A DNA stretch of 64,000 nucleotides from positions 248,001-312,000 of the forward strand of contig NC_018014.1 in assembly GCF_000265425.1 (NCBI RefSeq). The letters run 5' to 3'. The notes below the pieces were generated by a model. That model ran no database searches, was not told the DNA's origin, and saw only the letters and a program-made list of their open reading frames with translations. Below are positions 1 through 8,303 of the stretch, in pieces (the stretch's first letter is position 1; every line of letters begins with the position of its first letter). Origin of the DNA: Terriglobus roseus DSM 18391. Its GTDB lineage: Bacteria > Acidobacteriota > Terriglobia > Terriglobales > Acidobacteriaceae. Made by a program: the position numbers and the translations under genes.

Positions 1-53
1 TTCCTGCGTTAAAGATTGTCGCCTGTGCCGAGTAGTCAGCTGACTCTGGCAGA

Positions 54-944
54 CTACGATCGCCTGCGAACGGGTGGCGGCACCATTGGTGTGCTTTGGA
101 ATTCTGCAACGGCTCGCAGCACCGCACGAAAGGCGGCCCATTCACCTCGGCGTGCACGGTTCAAGAGCTTGATTGCCAGGAATAGCGGCAGCGACACGAT
201 AAACATTGGTGAATGCATCCGCAGGAAGAGCATGCCGGAGACGGCGATGGTCTTCTCCATGAACGGATTGCGAGCCTCGCCGGTGCTTGCGCCTTCTTTA
301 TGAAGCACCTTTGTGTCGGCGGCTACGGCGATCTTCCATGGCGTGTGTTCCATGCGCATGCACAGCTCAGAATCCTCGTAGTACATAAAGAAGCCTTCGT
401 AGATCATGCCGATCTCGTCGAGCACCTGCATACGAACGAGTGCGCTGGCGAAGGTGGTGTAGGAGCCGGGAACCTGCGGTTGAGGCGAGGTGTAGTGGAG
501 GCTGGTGCCAAGCCAACGGCTGATGCGGCCACCGCTCCACGCCTGCACCTGCGAGGGATCGTGGTGGTAGTACAGCACAGTACCGACGATGCCGGTGTCG
601 GGCTTTTCATTTGCGACGCGAAGGAGCTTGGCGAGTGTGTCCGGCGGGCACTCCGTATCGTTGTTCAGCAGCCAGGCAAATTCGGCGCCGCGCTCCTTTG
701 CAATGCGGATGCCGATATTGGTGCCGCGGCCGAAGCCGACGTTCTCCGGATGCTCCACCAGCGTGATGGGGACGGAGCCTGCAGGGGTCGCTGCGAGGAA
801 TGCTTTGATTTGCGCTACGGAATCGTTGGTCGAACCGTTATCGACGACGATGACTTCCAGCGGAGCGGTCTGTTCTTTGAGGGTGCGCAGGCATGCGATG
901 GTATCTCGCCAGCCATTCCAATTCACGATGACGCACGCGACCAT
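54..944 (-). CDS. Family 2 glycosyltransferase
   Basis: Predicted GT-A fold inverting glycosyltransferase of 296 residues that would move a sugar from a nucleotide donor to a cell-surface glycan. The N terminus VIVNWNG, the VVDNGSTNDS stretch and the LLNNDTECP segment (the DXD-like metal and nucleotide site) are the family hallmarks; EDSELCMR further on resembles the acidic catalytic region. The last 60 residues include a hydrophobic segment (around 240-260) that could touch the membrane. It is transcribed away from the polymerase gene that starts 85 bases further on. The sugar and acceptor cannot be told from sequence. Confidence 0.9.
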   Translation of the reverse strand: MVACVIVNWNGWRDTIACLRTLKEQTAPLEVIVVDNGSTNDSVAQIKAFLAATPAGSVPITLVEHPENVGFGRGTNIGIRIAKERGAEFAWLLNNDTECPPDTLAKLLRVANEKPDTGIVGTVLYYHHDPSQVQAWSGGRISRWLGTSLHYTSPQPQVPGSYTTFASALVRMQVLDEIGMIYEGFFMYYEDSELCMRMEHTPWKIAVAADTKVLHKEGASTGEARNPFMEKTIAVSGMLFLRMHSPMFIVSLPLFLAIKLLNRARRGEWAAFRAVLRAVAEFQSTPMVPPPVRRRS

Positions 945-1028
945 TGCTCCATGGTAAGCGGGACCGGGGAAGAGACCGCAAGCAAGCGAAGATCCGGCGA
1001 AGCAAAGCGCTAAAATGGGAATAACGCC

Positions 1029-2381
1029 ATGTCCTCTGCCGACCCCTTTGCGAGCGACCGACGCACCTCAGCGGCAGACGACCGCTTCAGTTTCCTGCAT
1101 GTGGATCTGAACAGCTTTTTTGCGTCGGTGGAGCAGCAGATCCATCCGGAGTATCGCAACCGGCCGCTGGCAGTGGTGCCTACGTTTGCGGATACGACGG
1201 TGGCGATTGCCGCGAGTTACGAGGCGAAGGCGCTGGGCATCAAGACCGGGACGCGCGTTGGGGATATGAAGAAGATCTGCCCGGAGATCATCATGGTCCA
1301 GGGCGATCACACGACGTATGCGGAGTACTCGCACCGGATCCACGCGGCGGTGGAGCGGGTGTGTCCGGTGGCTCATATTCCATCGATCGATGAGGTGACG
1401 TGCCAGTTGATGGGGCGCGAGCGGGAGCCACCGAATGCTCGTCGCATCTCGCTGGATATCAAGCAGGCGATCTATGACGATGTGGGCGATACGATGCGCT
1501 GCTCGATCGGGATGGCGCCGAATCGCTATCTGGCGAAGATTGCCAGTGACATGCAGAAGCCGGATGGACTGATCGGGCTGCTGCCGTCGCAATTGCCGCG
1601 TGCGCTGACGCACCTGGAGCTGCGGGATCTGCCGGGTGTTGGTGCGAAGACGGAGCAGATGCTGATCAAGAAGGGCATCACGACGATGCCGCAGTTGCTG
1701 GAGCTGGATCGCGAGGGAATGCACAAGCTGTGGAACAGTGTGTGGGGCGACCGGCTATATCACTGGCTGCGCGGGCACGACACGGGCGATGATGGCGCGC
1801 CGCTGCCGAACGAGATGCAGAAGTCTCTGGGGCACTCGCATGTACTGGGACCGGATCATCGGTCGCCGCAGGGATCGTGGGCAATTGCGCACAAGCTGCT
1901 GCACAAGGCGGCGATGCGGCTGCGGATGGAGAAGATGTGCACGGGATCGCTGGGTGTGACGATCCGATACCAGTTGAGCCGGCAGGAGGCTGAGGGCCGG
2001 AGCAAGGTAAGGCAGCACCAGAGCGGTATCAAGCATGATGCATGGGGAATGGAGGCTCGGTTTCCCACGTGCCAGGACACGCTGTCGTTGCTGGAGACGC
2101 TGCAGAAGGTGTGGGCGCAGCAGCCGACCGGGCCGGAGTATCAGCGACCGTTTTTCGTGGGTGTGACGCTGGGGCGGCTGATTCCTGAGAGTGAGCAGCA
2201 GCCGACGCTGTTTGCGGATGCGGATAACCGTGGAGCGCTGTCACGGACGCTGGACAAGTTGAATCTGAAGTACGGGCATACGACGCTGCACTTTGCGGGG
2301 ATGCTGCCGGCGCGGGATTCGGCGCCGACGCGGATTGCGTTTACGCAGATTCCTGTGCAGTATGGCGTGGATTATATGTAG
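1029..2381 (+). CDS. Y-family DNA polymerase (DinB/UmuC-like)
   Basis: Translesion DNA polymerase of 450 residues. The catalytic acidic residues are all present: D26 in HVDLNSFF and D121/E122 in PSIDEV, so this is probably an active polymerase and not an ImuB-type inactive partner. SYEAKALGIKTG is the dNTP-contacting finger segment, and LPGVGAKTEQMLIKKGI is the helix-hairpin-helix region of the thumb. Near the C terminus QPTLF fits the QxxLF beta-clamp binding pattern. No imuA or dnaE2 gene lies beside it. Whether it is Pol IV or a UmuC-type enzyme is not settled. Confidence 0.88.
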   Translation: MSSADPFASDRRTSAADDRFSFLHVDLNSFFASVEQQIHPEYRNRPLAVVPTFADTTVAIAASYEAKALGIKTGTRVGDMKKICPEIIMVQGDHTTYAEYSHRIHAAVERVCPVAHIPSIDEVTCQLMGREREPPNARRISLDIKQAIYDDVGDTMRCSIGMAPNRYLAKIASDMQKPDGLIGLLPSQLPRALTHLELRDLPGVGAKTEQMLIKKGITTMPQLLELDREGMHKLWNSVWGDRLYHWLRGHDTGDDGAPLPNEMQKSLGHSHVLGPDHRSPQGSWAIAHKLLHKAAMRLRMEKMCTGSLGVTIRYQLSRQEAEGRSKVRQHQSGIKHDAWGMEARFPTCQDTLSLLETLQKVWAQQPTGPEYQRPFFVGVTLGRLIPESEQQPTLFADADNRGALSRTLDKLNLKYGHTTLHFAGMLPARDSAPTRIAFTQIPVQYGVDYM

Positions 2382-2397
2382 GCCTGGCTTTCGGGAA

Positions 2398-2473
2398 AGC
2401 TAAACCTCAGGGGCTAAAGCCCGGGTTCTATTGAGAGGAAATTGGCACAGCTGAAGCTGTGCCCTTCCGAAGC
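2398..2473 (+). repeat. Dispersed palindromic repeat, copy 1
   Basis: Begins with GCTAAACCTCAGGGGCTAAA and contains the palindrome GGCACAGCTGAAGCTGTGCC followed by CTTCC. Nearly the same layout (ACCTCAGGGGCTAAAGCCC, a variable spacer, then the palindrome) recurs at 9735-9810 and inverted at 9650-9718. It lies directly downstream of the polymerase gene and may also act as a weak transcript end. Confidence 0.8.
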
Positions 2474-2474
2474 A

Positions 2475-2793
2475 TTGGCGTTGGTGAGTCATGCAGGTTT
2501 TGTTGCGGCATGACAAGCCTCTGGGGCGGGAGCTTCTCTCGCGCGTGGTTCTTACTCTTGACGTGCGTGTTCGTCGAGATCCTTGGCGTTGGTGAGTCAT
2601 GCGGGGCTCGTTGCGCATGACAAGCCTCTGGGGCGGGAGCTTTTCTCTCGTGCGTGGTTCTTACTTGACGAGCGTGTTAGTCGAGATCCTTGGCGTTGGT
2701 GAGTCATGCGGGGCTCGTTGCGCATGACAAGCTTCTGGGCCTTGAGCTTCCCTCGCGCCTGATCCTTACTCCTGGCGAGCGCGTTAGTCGAGG
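2475..2793 (+). repeat. Tandem 107-108 bp repeat, three copies
   Basis: Three head-to-tail copies begin with TTGGCGTTGGTGAGTCATGC at 2475, 2583 and 2690. Copies 1 and 2 are 108 and 107 bases; copy 3 runs into the end of the neighbouring DtxR-type gene. Each holds a short hairpin with GTCATGC paired to GCATGAC and ends in GTTAGTCGAG or a close variant, which on the minus strand spells the last codons and stop of that gene. Together with the palindrome just upstream it fills the stretch between 2382 and 2783; no gene was seen there. Confidence 0.9.
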
Positions 2794-3290
2794 CCGCAGC
2801 GGCAGCTTATGCCGTGGCGTGACGGCATGGTGCCGTCGAGGGCGGGGATGCAGTGGCCGTGGGGGTCGGTGTCGGGGTGGCCGAGTTTTGCGGCGATGCG
2901 CTGTTCGAAGTGCTCGGAGATGAAGTGTTCGAGTTTTTCGGCTTCGTCGTGGAGGTCTTCGATGGGATAGCCGAGGACCTCGAAGAGGAAGGTTTCGATG
3001 AGGCGGTGGTGGCGGACGATCTCGAGGGCACGGCGGCGGCCGGAGACGGAGAGGCGTACGCCGCGGCCACGTTCGTAGTCGATCATTGGCTTACGTTCTG
3101 CGGCCAGCTTTTGCAGCATGTTGGTGACGGACGCGGGCGCCACGTGCAGACGGACGGCGAGTTCGGAGCTGCCGATGCGTCGCTGTTCGTCACCGCCGAG
3201 GGTGAAGACGGCCTTGAGGTAGTTGTCGATCGATTCACTCGTCCGAATGGGTGCGACTCCGGATTTTGCCTTCGCGGTCAACGTGCTCAA
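2784..3290 (-). CDS. DtxR/MntR-family metal-dependent regulator
   Basis: Predicted metal-sensing repressor of 168 residues. It has a winged-helix part (SSELAVRLHVAPASVTNMLQ) and the dimerisation and metal-binding domain with ALEIVRHHRLIETFL, EAEKLEHFISE and PHGHCIP. It stops soon after that domain and lacks the C-terminal SH3-like FeoA domain, as in MntR-type members. I prefer a TTG start at 3290 because AGGAG lies five bases upstream (3296-3300); an ATG at 3341 would add 17 residues without a good ribosome site. No transporter gene is adjacent. Its last three codons are repeated in the tandem array downstream. Confidence 0.87.
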   Translation of the reverse strand: MSTLTAKAKSGVAPIRTSESIDNYLKAVFTLGGDEQRRIGSSELAVRLHVAPASVTNMLQKLAAERKPMIDYERGRGVRLSVSGRRRALEIVRHHRLIETFLFEVLGYPIEDLHDEAEKLEHFISEHFEQRIAAKLGHPDTDPHGHCIPALDGTMPSRHGISCRCGLD

Positions 3291-3451
3291 GAAATCTCCT
3301 CTTCTAAGGCTAGCGTATGCGGTCTGCGCCATGCGCGCCATGGTGTTGTGGGGGGACGTGGCGTCATACGGCGCGATGGCCGGGGGGACGCATCTAAGGT
3401 TTCAGAGCGAGCGTAGTCGAAGGCCTCACACGGCCAATGGAGTGGAAGAGT

Positions 3452-4081
3452 ATGAGAAGGAATCTGCAGTTGTGTGTGGCATTGGCGGCCACCTCCCTGA
3501 TGGTCACGACCGGATGCAAAGGTCCGAAAGACGAGAGCAGCAACCTGAAGTCTGCGATCAACAGCTATTACGATCAGTGGCCTGATTGCCTGTGGCGGAA
3601 CCCGATCCAGATGCCGCAGCAGCACGACAAGGACGATGCGTCGAAGGTGATGCCGTTTGACGCGCTGGTGGATCAGGGACTGCTGAGCCGCACGCCGGTT
3701 GAGAAGACGAAGCTGCTGGTGCTGAAGAAGGAAGCCAACAGCTACGACCTGACGGACAAGGGTCGCAGCAACTGGACGGCGGATGTGAACCAGCCGGGCT
3801 ATGGCAACTTCTGCTATGCGCACCGCAAGGTGAAGGACATTGTGAGCAACACGCCGGCGGGTACGCAGCCGGGCGCGACGACCACGGTGAACTACACGTA
3901 CACGCTGGGCGATGTGAAGGACTGGGCGCAGGCGACCGAGACGCAGAATGCGTTCCCGCAGCTGCGCACGGCACTGACGGCGACGAACAATGCGAAGGCG
4001 ACGCTGACGCTGACCAACGATGGCTGGAAGATGCAGCCGGTTGCGAAGAGCGCGGGCGGCGACAGCGGCATCGTGGAATAG
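3452..4081 (+). CDS. Putative lipoprotein of unknown function
   Basis: A 209-residue exported protein I do not recognise. The first 22 residues look like a lipoprotein signal (MRRNLQ, hydrophobic core, then VTTGC with Cys22), although the residues before Cys are not a perfect lipobox. The rest is hydrophilic, with SAINSYYDQWPDCLW near the start and a second part rich in Thr and Ala; FDALVDQGLLS looks helix-like. GGAGTGGAAGAG precedes the ATG at 3452, which is why the earlier ATG at 3437 was not used. It stands alone, with a terminator hairpin just after it. Confidence 0.75.
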   Translation: MRRNLQLCVALAATSLMVTTGCKGPKDESSNLKSAINSYYDQWPDCLWRNPIQMPQQHDKDDASKVMPFDALVDQGLLSRTPVEKTKLLVLKKEANSYDLTDKGRSNWTADVNQPGYGNFCYAHRKVKDIVSNTPAGTQPGATTTVNYTYTLGDVKDWAQATETQNAFPQLRTALTATNNAKATLTLTNDGWKMQPVAKSAGGDSGIVE

Positions 4082-4101
4082 TTTCCTTCCCCAAGGTGAA
4101 G

Positions 4102-4140
4102 ACGGCGGCGGAGCCTTATGGCTTCGCCGCCGTTCTTTGT
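4102..4140 (+). terminator. Rho-independent terminator after the lipoprotein gene
   Basis: GC-rich hairpin: ACGGCGGCGGAGCC pairs with GGCTTCGCCGCCGT (4102-4115 with 4120-4133, one mismatch), followed by TCTTTGTTT. It separates the plus-strand lipoprotein gene from the convergent peptidase gene. Confidence 0.75.
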
Positions 4141-4159
4141 TTCGGGATGCGGGAAATGG

Positions 4160-6664
4160 TTAGTTCAGGGGGCCCAAGGGGTATTCCCTGGGTGGCGTTG
4201 CGCCCATGAGGTTAGTTACGAAGTAGTCCCAGCGGCGGCGGGTGACGTAGCTGTTGGCGTCGCCATAGCCGTGGTGGGCGTTGGGGATCATGAGGAGGTC
4301 GAAGTCCTTGCCGGCGCGCATAAGGGCGTCGACGACGAGGATGGTGTTGCTGGGCGGTACGTTGTCGTCAGCCATGCCGTGCGTGAGCATGAGTTTGCCC
4401 TTGAGGCGGTTTGCGATGGCGGGGGTTGACTGGTCCTGGTAGGCGGCCTTGTTCGCGGCGTTGTCCAAGCCGATGACCTTCTCGGCCCAGTCATCTTCGT
4501 AGTTGCGATTCTCGTGATTGCCGCTCTCGGACCAGCCAACTTTGAAGAAGTCCGGGTAGCGGAACATGGCCTCTGCCGTGGCGTAGCCGCCGCCGCTGTG
4601 GCCCCAGACTCCGACGCGTGAGAGGTCGATCCAGGAGTATTTTGCGGCGAGTTGCTGGATGCCGGTGACCTGGTCGGGGATGGTGGCGTCGCCCATGTCG
4701 CGGTAGTAGGAGTCATGGAAGCGCTTGGAGCGGAGCGGTGTTCCCATGCCGTCGATCTCGATGACGATGAAGCCGAGATCGGCGAGGGCGATGTGGCCGC
4801 CCATCGACCTTGCCACGCCTTGTGCGTGGGTATCGCCTGCCATCAGCGGGAAGATGCGGGGGCCGATGGAGCCGACCTGCGGGCCGGGATAGATGTAGTC
4901 GATGATCGGATACTTCTTCGATGGGTCGAAGTGTGACGGCTTGAAGATGAGGCCGTAGAGTTCGGTCTTGCCGTCGCGCGCCTTCACGGTGAAGTTTTCG
5001 GGGGCCTGCCAGCCGGTGGCGAGGAGACGGGTGATGTCGGTCTTCGCGATCTCGGTGAGGCGTTTGCCTTCGGCGTCGCGGAGGACGGTGACGGGTGGCG
5101 TCTGCGGCGTGCTGTAGACGTCGACGAAGTACTTGCCGTCGGGGCTGATGGCGGCGTGGTGATTGCTCTGCTCGGGGGTGAGGAGGCGAAGCTTGTTGCT
5201 GTCGAGGCTGGTGCGGTAGACGGCGCTGTAGTACGGATCCCAGCCCTTTTCGCGGCCGACGCCTTCGACGAGCAGGTCGCCGGTTGCGGCGTCGACGCGG
5301 AGGACGCGGGAGACGTTCCAGTCGCCGCTGGTGACCTGGCGCTTCTGCTTGCCGGTGGTGGCGTCGTAGAGGTAGAGGTGGCCCCAGTTGCTGCGTTCGC
5401 TGAACCAGAGGATTTCGTTGCGGGCGGAGAGGTAACGCCAGTTGACGCTGTCTGATCCGCTCTCAAAGTAGGTCGCGGCTTCTTCATGGAAGACGTCGCG
5501 GACTTCGCCGGTGGCAACGTCTGCGATGCGGACGTCTTCGCGTTTGTGGTCGCGGGAGGTGGAGACGAAGGCCAGTGTCTTCGCATCGGTGGACCATTGG
5601 ACGTCTTCCCAACTGCCGCCGCAGCTGATGTCGTCGCACAGGGAGGAGCGGTGCTGGTCTGGCGGCATCTTGAGGCGTGTGGTTTTGGCGGCGTCGGCGT
5701 CGATGATGACGCGCTCGATCATGGTGATGTCTTTATCGCCGGGCAGGGGGTAGTGCCAGGCGTCGAGCGTGGGGTGGCCGAGGTTGGTGCCGACGAGATA
5801 CATCATGCCGGTCTTGCGCTGGTCCTGCTGGAAGGTTGCGATGAGCCGGGAGTCGGGCGACCAGACGACGATGGGCTTTTCACTGTGCGTCCAGCCGGCG
5901 TTGTCGGTGGCGTAGCCGAAGTCGGTGATGCCGTCGGTTGTGAGTGCGCGTTCGTTGCCGGTGGCGAGGTCGATGAGCCAGAGGTTCCAGTCGCGGATGA
6001 ATACGGCGCGCTTGCCGTCGGGGGAGATGACGGCTTTTTCGCGGGCTTCCTTAACGGTGGCGGGCTTGCCTTCCACTGGTTTCGGATTGCCTGCGGGCTG
6101 CGTTACCGCGGCGGTTGGCGTTGCGGCCTGTTGCTGGGCGGGCATGGTCAGTTGGCGGGTGCAGGTGTACTCCGCGGCGAGCGTGCAGCGGTAGCGATCA
6201 CCGTAGATGGTGGTTAGCAGGGCGGTGTTGGCAGCGGGCATCTGCAGCGCGGAGATGGGTAGGTCGGCTGCGCTGGTGCGGTAGCCGGCGGCTGCGGAGA
6301 GGGCTGCGGAGAGGCGCGCATGATCGAAGGCGGGTGCGCTGGTGCCGGTGGCGGCGTCCGTGACCATGAATGTGGAGACGCCACCCGTGACGTCGCGATA
6401 CCAGAAGCGGTCGCTGCCATCGCTGCTCTTCAACCATGTCGCTGCGTTGACGGCGTGGTCGACCAGAGGCGTGGTGTGGATGACCATGCGGCTTTCCGCG
6501 CGGGCGTAATCTGCGGCGGTGACGGCCTGCTGCGCGGCGGCATGTGTCGCAGGCAGGAGAGCGACGAGCAGCAGCGCGGACAGAATGGGTGCGTGCGCGA
6601 CGGACCGATCGCCACGGGCGATGCCGCAGAGACGCTTGCGCGCCAGAAGGTAAGGGGTGGTCAT
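4160..6664 (-). CDS. S9 family peptidase (dipeptidyl peptidase IV type)
   Basis: Exported serine peptidase of 834 residues. A cleavable signal ends near ATHAAAQQ (about residue 45). The middle is a beta-propeller of DPPIV_N type (for example AVFIRDWNLWLIDLATG and VVWSPDSRLIATFQQD). The C-terminal alpha/beta hydrolase has the nucleophile motif GHSGGGYA, an Asp in MADDNVPP and the His in PNAHHGYG, completing the triad. A low-complexity Gln/Ala/Thr/Pro insert sits near residues 175-205. Such enzymes trim dipeptides from proline-containing peptides in the periplasm; substrate preference is inferred from family only. Confidence 0.93.
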   Translation of the reverse strand: MTTPYLLARKRLCGIARGDRSVAHAPILSALLLVALLPATHAAAQQAVTAADYARAESRMVIHTTPLVDHAVNAATWLKSSDGSDRFWYRDVTGGVSTFMVTDAATGTSAPAFDHARLSAALSAAAGYRTSAADLPISALQMPAANTALLTTIYGDRYRCTLAAEYTCTRQLTMPAQQQAATPTAAVTQPAGNPKPVEGKPATVKEAREKAVISPDGKRAVFIRDWNLWLIDLATGNERALTTDGITDFGYATDNAGWTHSEKPIVVWSPDSRLIATFQQDQRKTGMMYLVGTNLGHPTLDAWHYPLPGDKDITMIERVIIDADAAKTTRLKMPPDQHRSSLCDDISCGGSWEDVQWSTDAKTLAFVSTSRDHKREDVRIADVATGEVRDVFHEEAATYFESGSDSVNWRYLSARNEILWFSERSNWGHLYLYDATTGKQKRQVTSGDWNVSRVLRVDAATGDLLVEGVGREKGWDPYYSAVYRTSLDSNKLRLLTPEQSNHHAAISPDGKYFVDVYSTPQTPPVTVLRDAEGKRLTEIAKTDITRLLATGWQAPENFTVKARDGKTELYGLIFKPSHFDPSKKYPIIDYIYPGPQVGSIGPRIFPLMAGDTHAQGVARSMGGHIALADLGFIVIEIDGMGTPLRSKRFHDSYYRDMGDATIPDQVTGIQQLAAKYSWIDLSRVGVWGHSGGGYATAEAMFRYPDFFKVGWSESGNHENRNYEDDWAEKVIGLDNAANKAAYQDQSTPAIANRLKGKLMLTHGMADDNVPPSNTILVVDALMRAGKDFDLLMIPNAHHGYGDANSYVTRRRWDYFVTNLMGATPPREYPLGPLN

Positions 6665-6710
6665 GCTCGGCAGTCTACCAAGCTAATCCCTGTGACGGCC
6701 TGGTAAGCCG

Positions 6711-7445
6711 CTATTGGCGCAACTTCCAGAGCATCTGCCGGAGCATGCCGAGCCACACTTCGACGTCGTCTCCTGGTAGTGCCAGTCTGCGGACGAGGCG
6801 TCGCATGGCGTCTTCGCCCATGTTGCCGGGGAAGCGGCGGTCGTACTCGCTGCTGACGAGCACTTCGCGCAGGAGCGATTCAAAGCGTGCGAGTTCGGTG
6901 GCGGTGGCGGGTGTCGCGGCGTCAGGGAGCGTGCGTGGGGAGGAGCCGCCGCGCGCCAGTTCGTAGAGGCAGACGGCGACGGCCTGCCCCAGGTTCATGG
7001 AGACGCCGCCGCGATGCATGGGGATGGTGAGGAGTCGGTGGCAGTGGCTCATCTCCTCGGCGGAGAGGCCTGTCTTTTCGGAGCCGAAGAGGACGGCGAC
7101 GGTGCCACCGGCATCGAGCGCAGCCTGCGCGTGGGGGGCGGCGTCGCGAAGGAGGTCTACGGGGTGCAAGAGGCGGCGCTCGCCCAGGGCCGTGGTGCCG
7201 AAGACGAGGGTACAGTCTGCGACGGCTTCGGCGACGGTGGCGAACTGTCTTGCGGCGGCGAGGACGGGCGCGGCGTCGATGGCGGATCGTGCTTCCGCGA
7301 ACGGGACGTCGTAGTCGTTGACGACGCGGAGGTCGTGGAAGCCGAAGTTGCTCATGGCGCGTGCTGCCGCGCCGATGTTGAGCGGATTGCGCGCGCGAAC
7401 GAGAACGATGGCGACGCGGTTTTGCTGATCTACCTCTGTACTCAT
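6711..7445 (-). CDS. trmJ: tRNA (cytidine/uridine-2'-O-)-methyltransferase TrmJ-type
   Basis: SPOUT-class RNA 2'-O-methyltransferase of 244 residues. The three SpoU motifs are clear: VRARNPLNIGAAARA at the N terminus, VLFGSEKTGLS in the middle, and IPMHRGGVSMNLGQAVAV forming the knotted SAM site. The C-terminal extension of about 80 residues fits TrmJ, which modifies position 32 of the anticodon loop, better than the short TrmL. The start at 7445 (MSTEVDQ) matches the family; the frame stays open upstream but that part has no homologous look. It is divergent from the MBL gene. Confidence 0.85.
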   Translation of the reverse strand: MSTEVDQQNRVAIVLVRARNPLNIGAAARAMSNFGFHDLRVVNDYDVPFAEARSAIDAAPVLAAARQFATVAEAVADCTLVFGTTALGERRLLHPVDLLRDAAPHAQAALDAGGTVAVLFGSEKTGLSAEEMSHCHRLLTIPMHRGGVSMNLGQAVAVCLYELARGGSSPRTLPDAATPATATELARFESLLREVLVSSEYDRRFPGNMGEDAMRRLVRRLALPGDDVEVWLGMLRQMLWKLRQ

Positions 7446-7596
7446 GCCACAGACGATTCTATGGCGTGGCAGCGTGTTGCTGCGCGGCACGCAGAGGATG
7501 CGACGGCGCAGAATGCCGGTGCTTGCGAACAAACCACGCCGGGCGTCTTGCATCCCTCCCACTGATTGCTTTCACGCACCAGATTTCGGGATATCC

Positions 7597-8280
7597 ATGA
7601 AGACCATTACGCATAGCAAGAATCTTTGCCAGATTACGTTTCTGGGCTTTTCCAACTGCTGGCTGCTGCGCGAGGCCGATGGCTTTACGTTGATCGATAC
7701 GTCGGTTGGCGGTTGCGCCGAGAAGATTGTGAGTGCGGCGCGGGACTGCGGCGCGCCGATCCGGCGCATCCTGCTGACGCATGCGCATGGGGATCACATC
7801 GGGTCGCTGGATGCGCTGCGTGAGTTGCTGGGACCGGTGGACATTGCGATCAGCGAGCGCGAGGCTCCGCTGCTGCACAAGGACATGACACTGCGGGCGG
7901 ACGAGCCGAAGGGCAAGTTGAAGGGGGGCTATCCCGGAGCGAAGTCCCGCCCTACTCATACGTTGACGGATGGGGAGCTTTACGGGTCGTTGCGCTGTAT
8001 CAGTACGCCGGGCCACACGCCAGGGCACATGAGTTTTCTGGATGAGCGCGATGGCACGCTGTTTTCGGGCGATGCGCTGATGTCGATTGGCGGGCTGCAT
8101 CTGGTAACGAATCCGCCGTGGTATTTTCCGTTGCCGAAGATGGCGACGTGGGATTTCCCGTTAGCGGATGCATCGGCTCGGCGGTTGTTGGAGTACCGGC
8201 CGGTCTGTATTGCTACCGGGCATGGGGCGTTTGTGGGGAATGGAACGGTGGAGCTGGAGCGGGCGTTGGCTTCGTTGTAG
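7597..8280 (+). CDS. MBL-fold metallo-hydrolase
   Basis: Cytoplasmic metallo-beta-lactamase-fold hydrolase of 227 residues. The zinc motif HAHGDH occupies residues 62-67; later metal ligands are in PGHTPGH and FSGDAL, and the final His in ATGHG. This is the glyoxalase II or quorum-quenching lactonase type architecture, but nothing in the sequence fixes the substrate. The start at 7597 gives the usual beta-strand N terminus; the longer open frame begins within the divergent promoter region. Confidence 0.88.
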   Translation: MKTITHSKNLCQITFLGFSNCWLLREADGFTLIDTSVGGCAEKIVSAARDCGAPIRRILLTHAHGDHIGSLDALRELLGPVDIAISEREAPLLHKDMTLRADEPKGKLKGGYPGAKSRPTHTLTDGELYGSLRCISTPGHTPGHMSFLDERDGTLFSGDALMSIGGLHLVTNPPWYFPLPKMATWDFPLADASARRLLEYRPVCIATGHGAFVGNGTVELERALASL

Positions 8281-8303
8281 TGCGATGTGATATCCGAGAT
8301 AGC

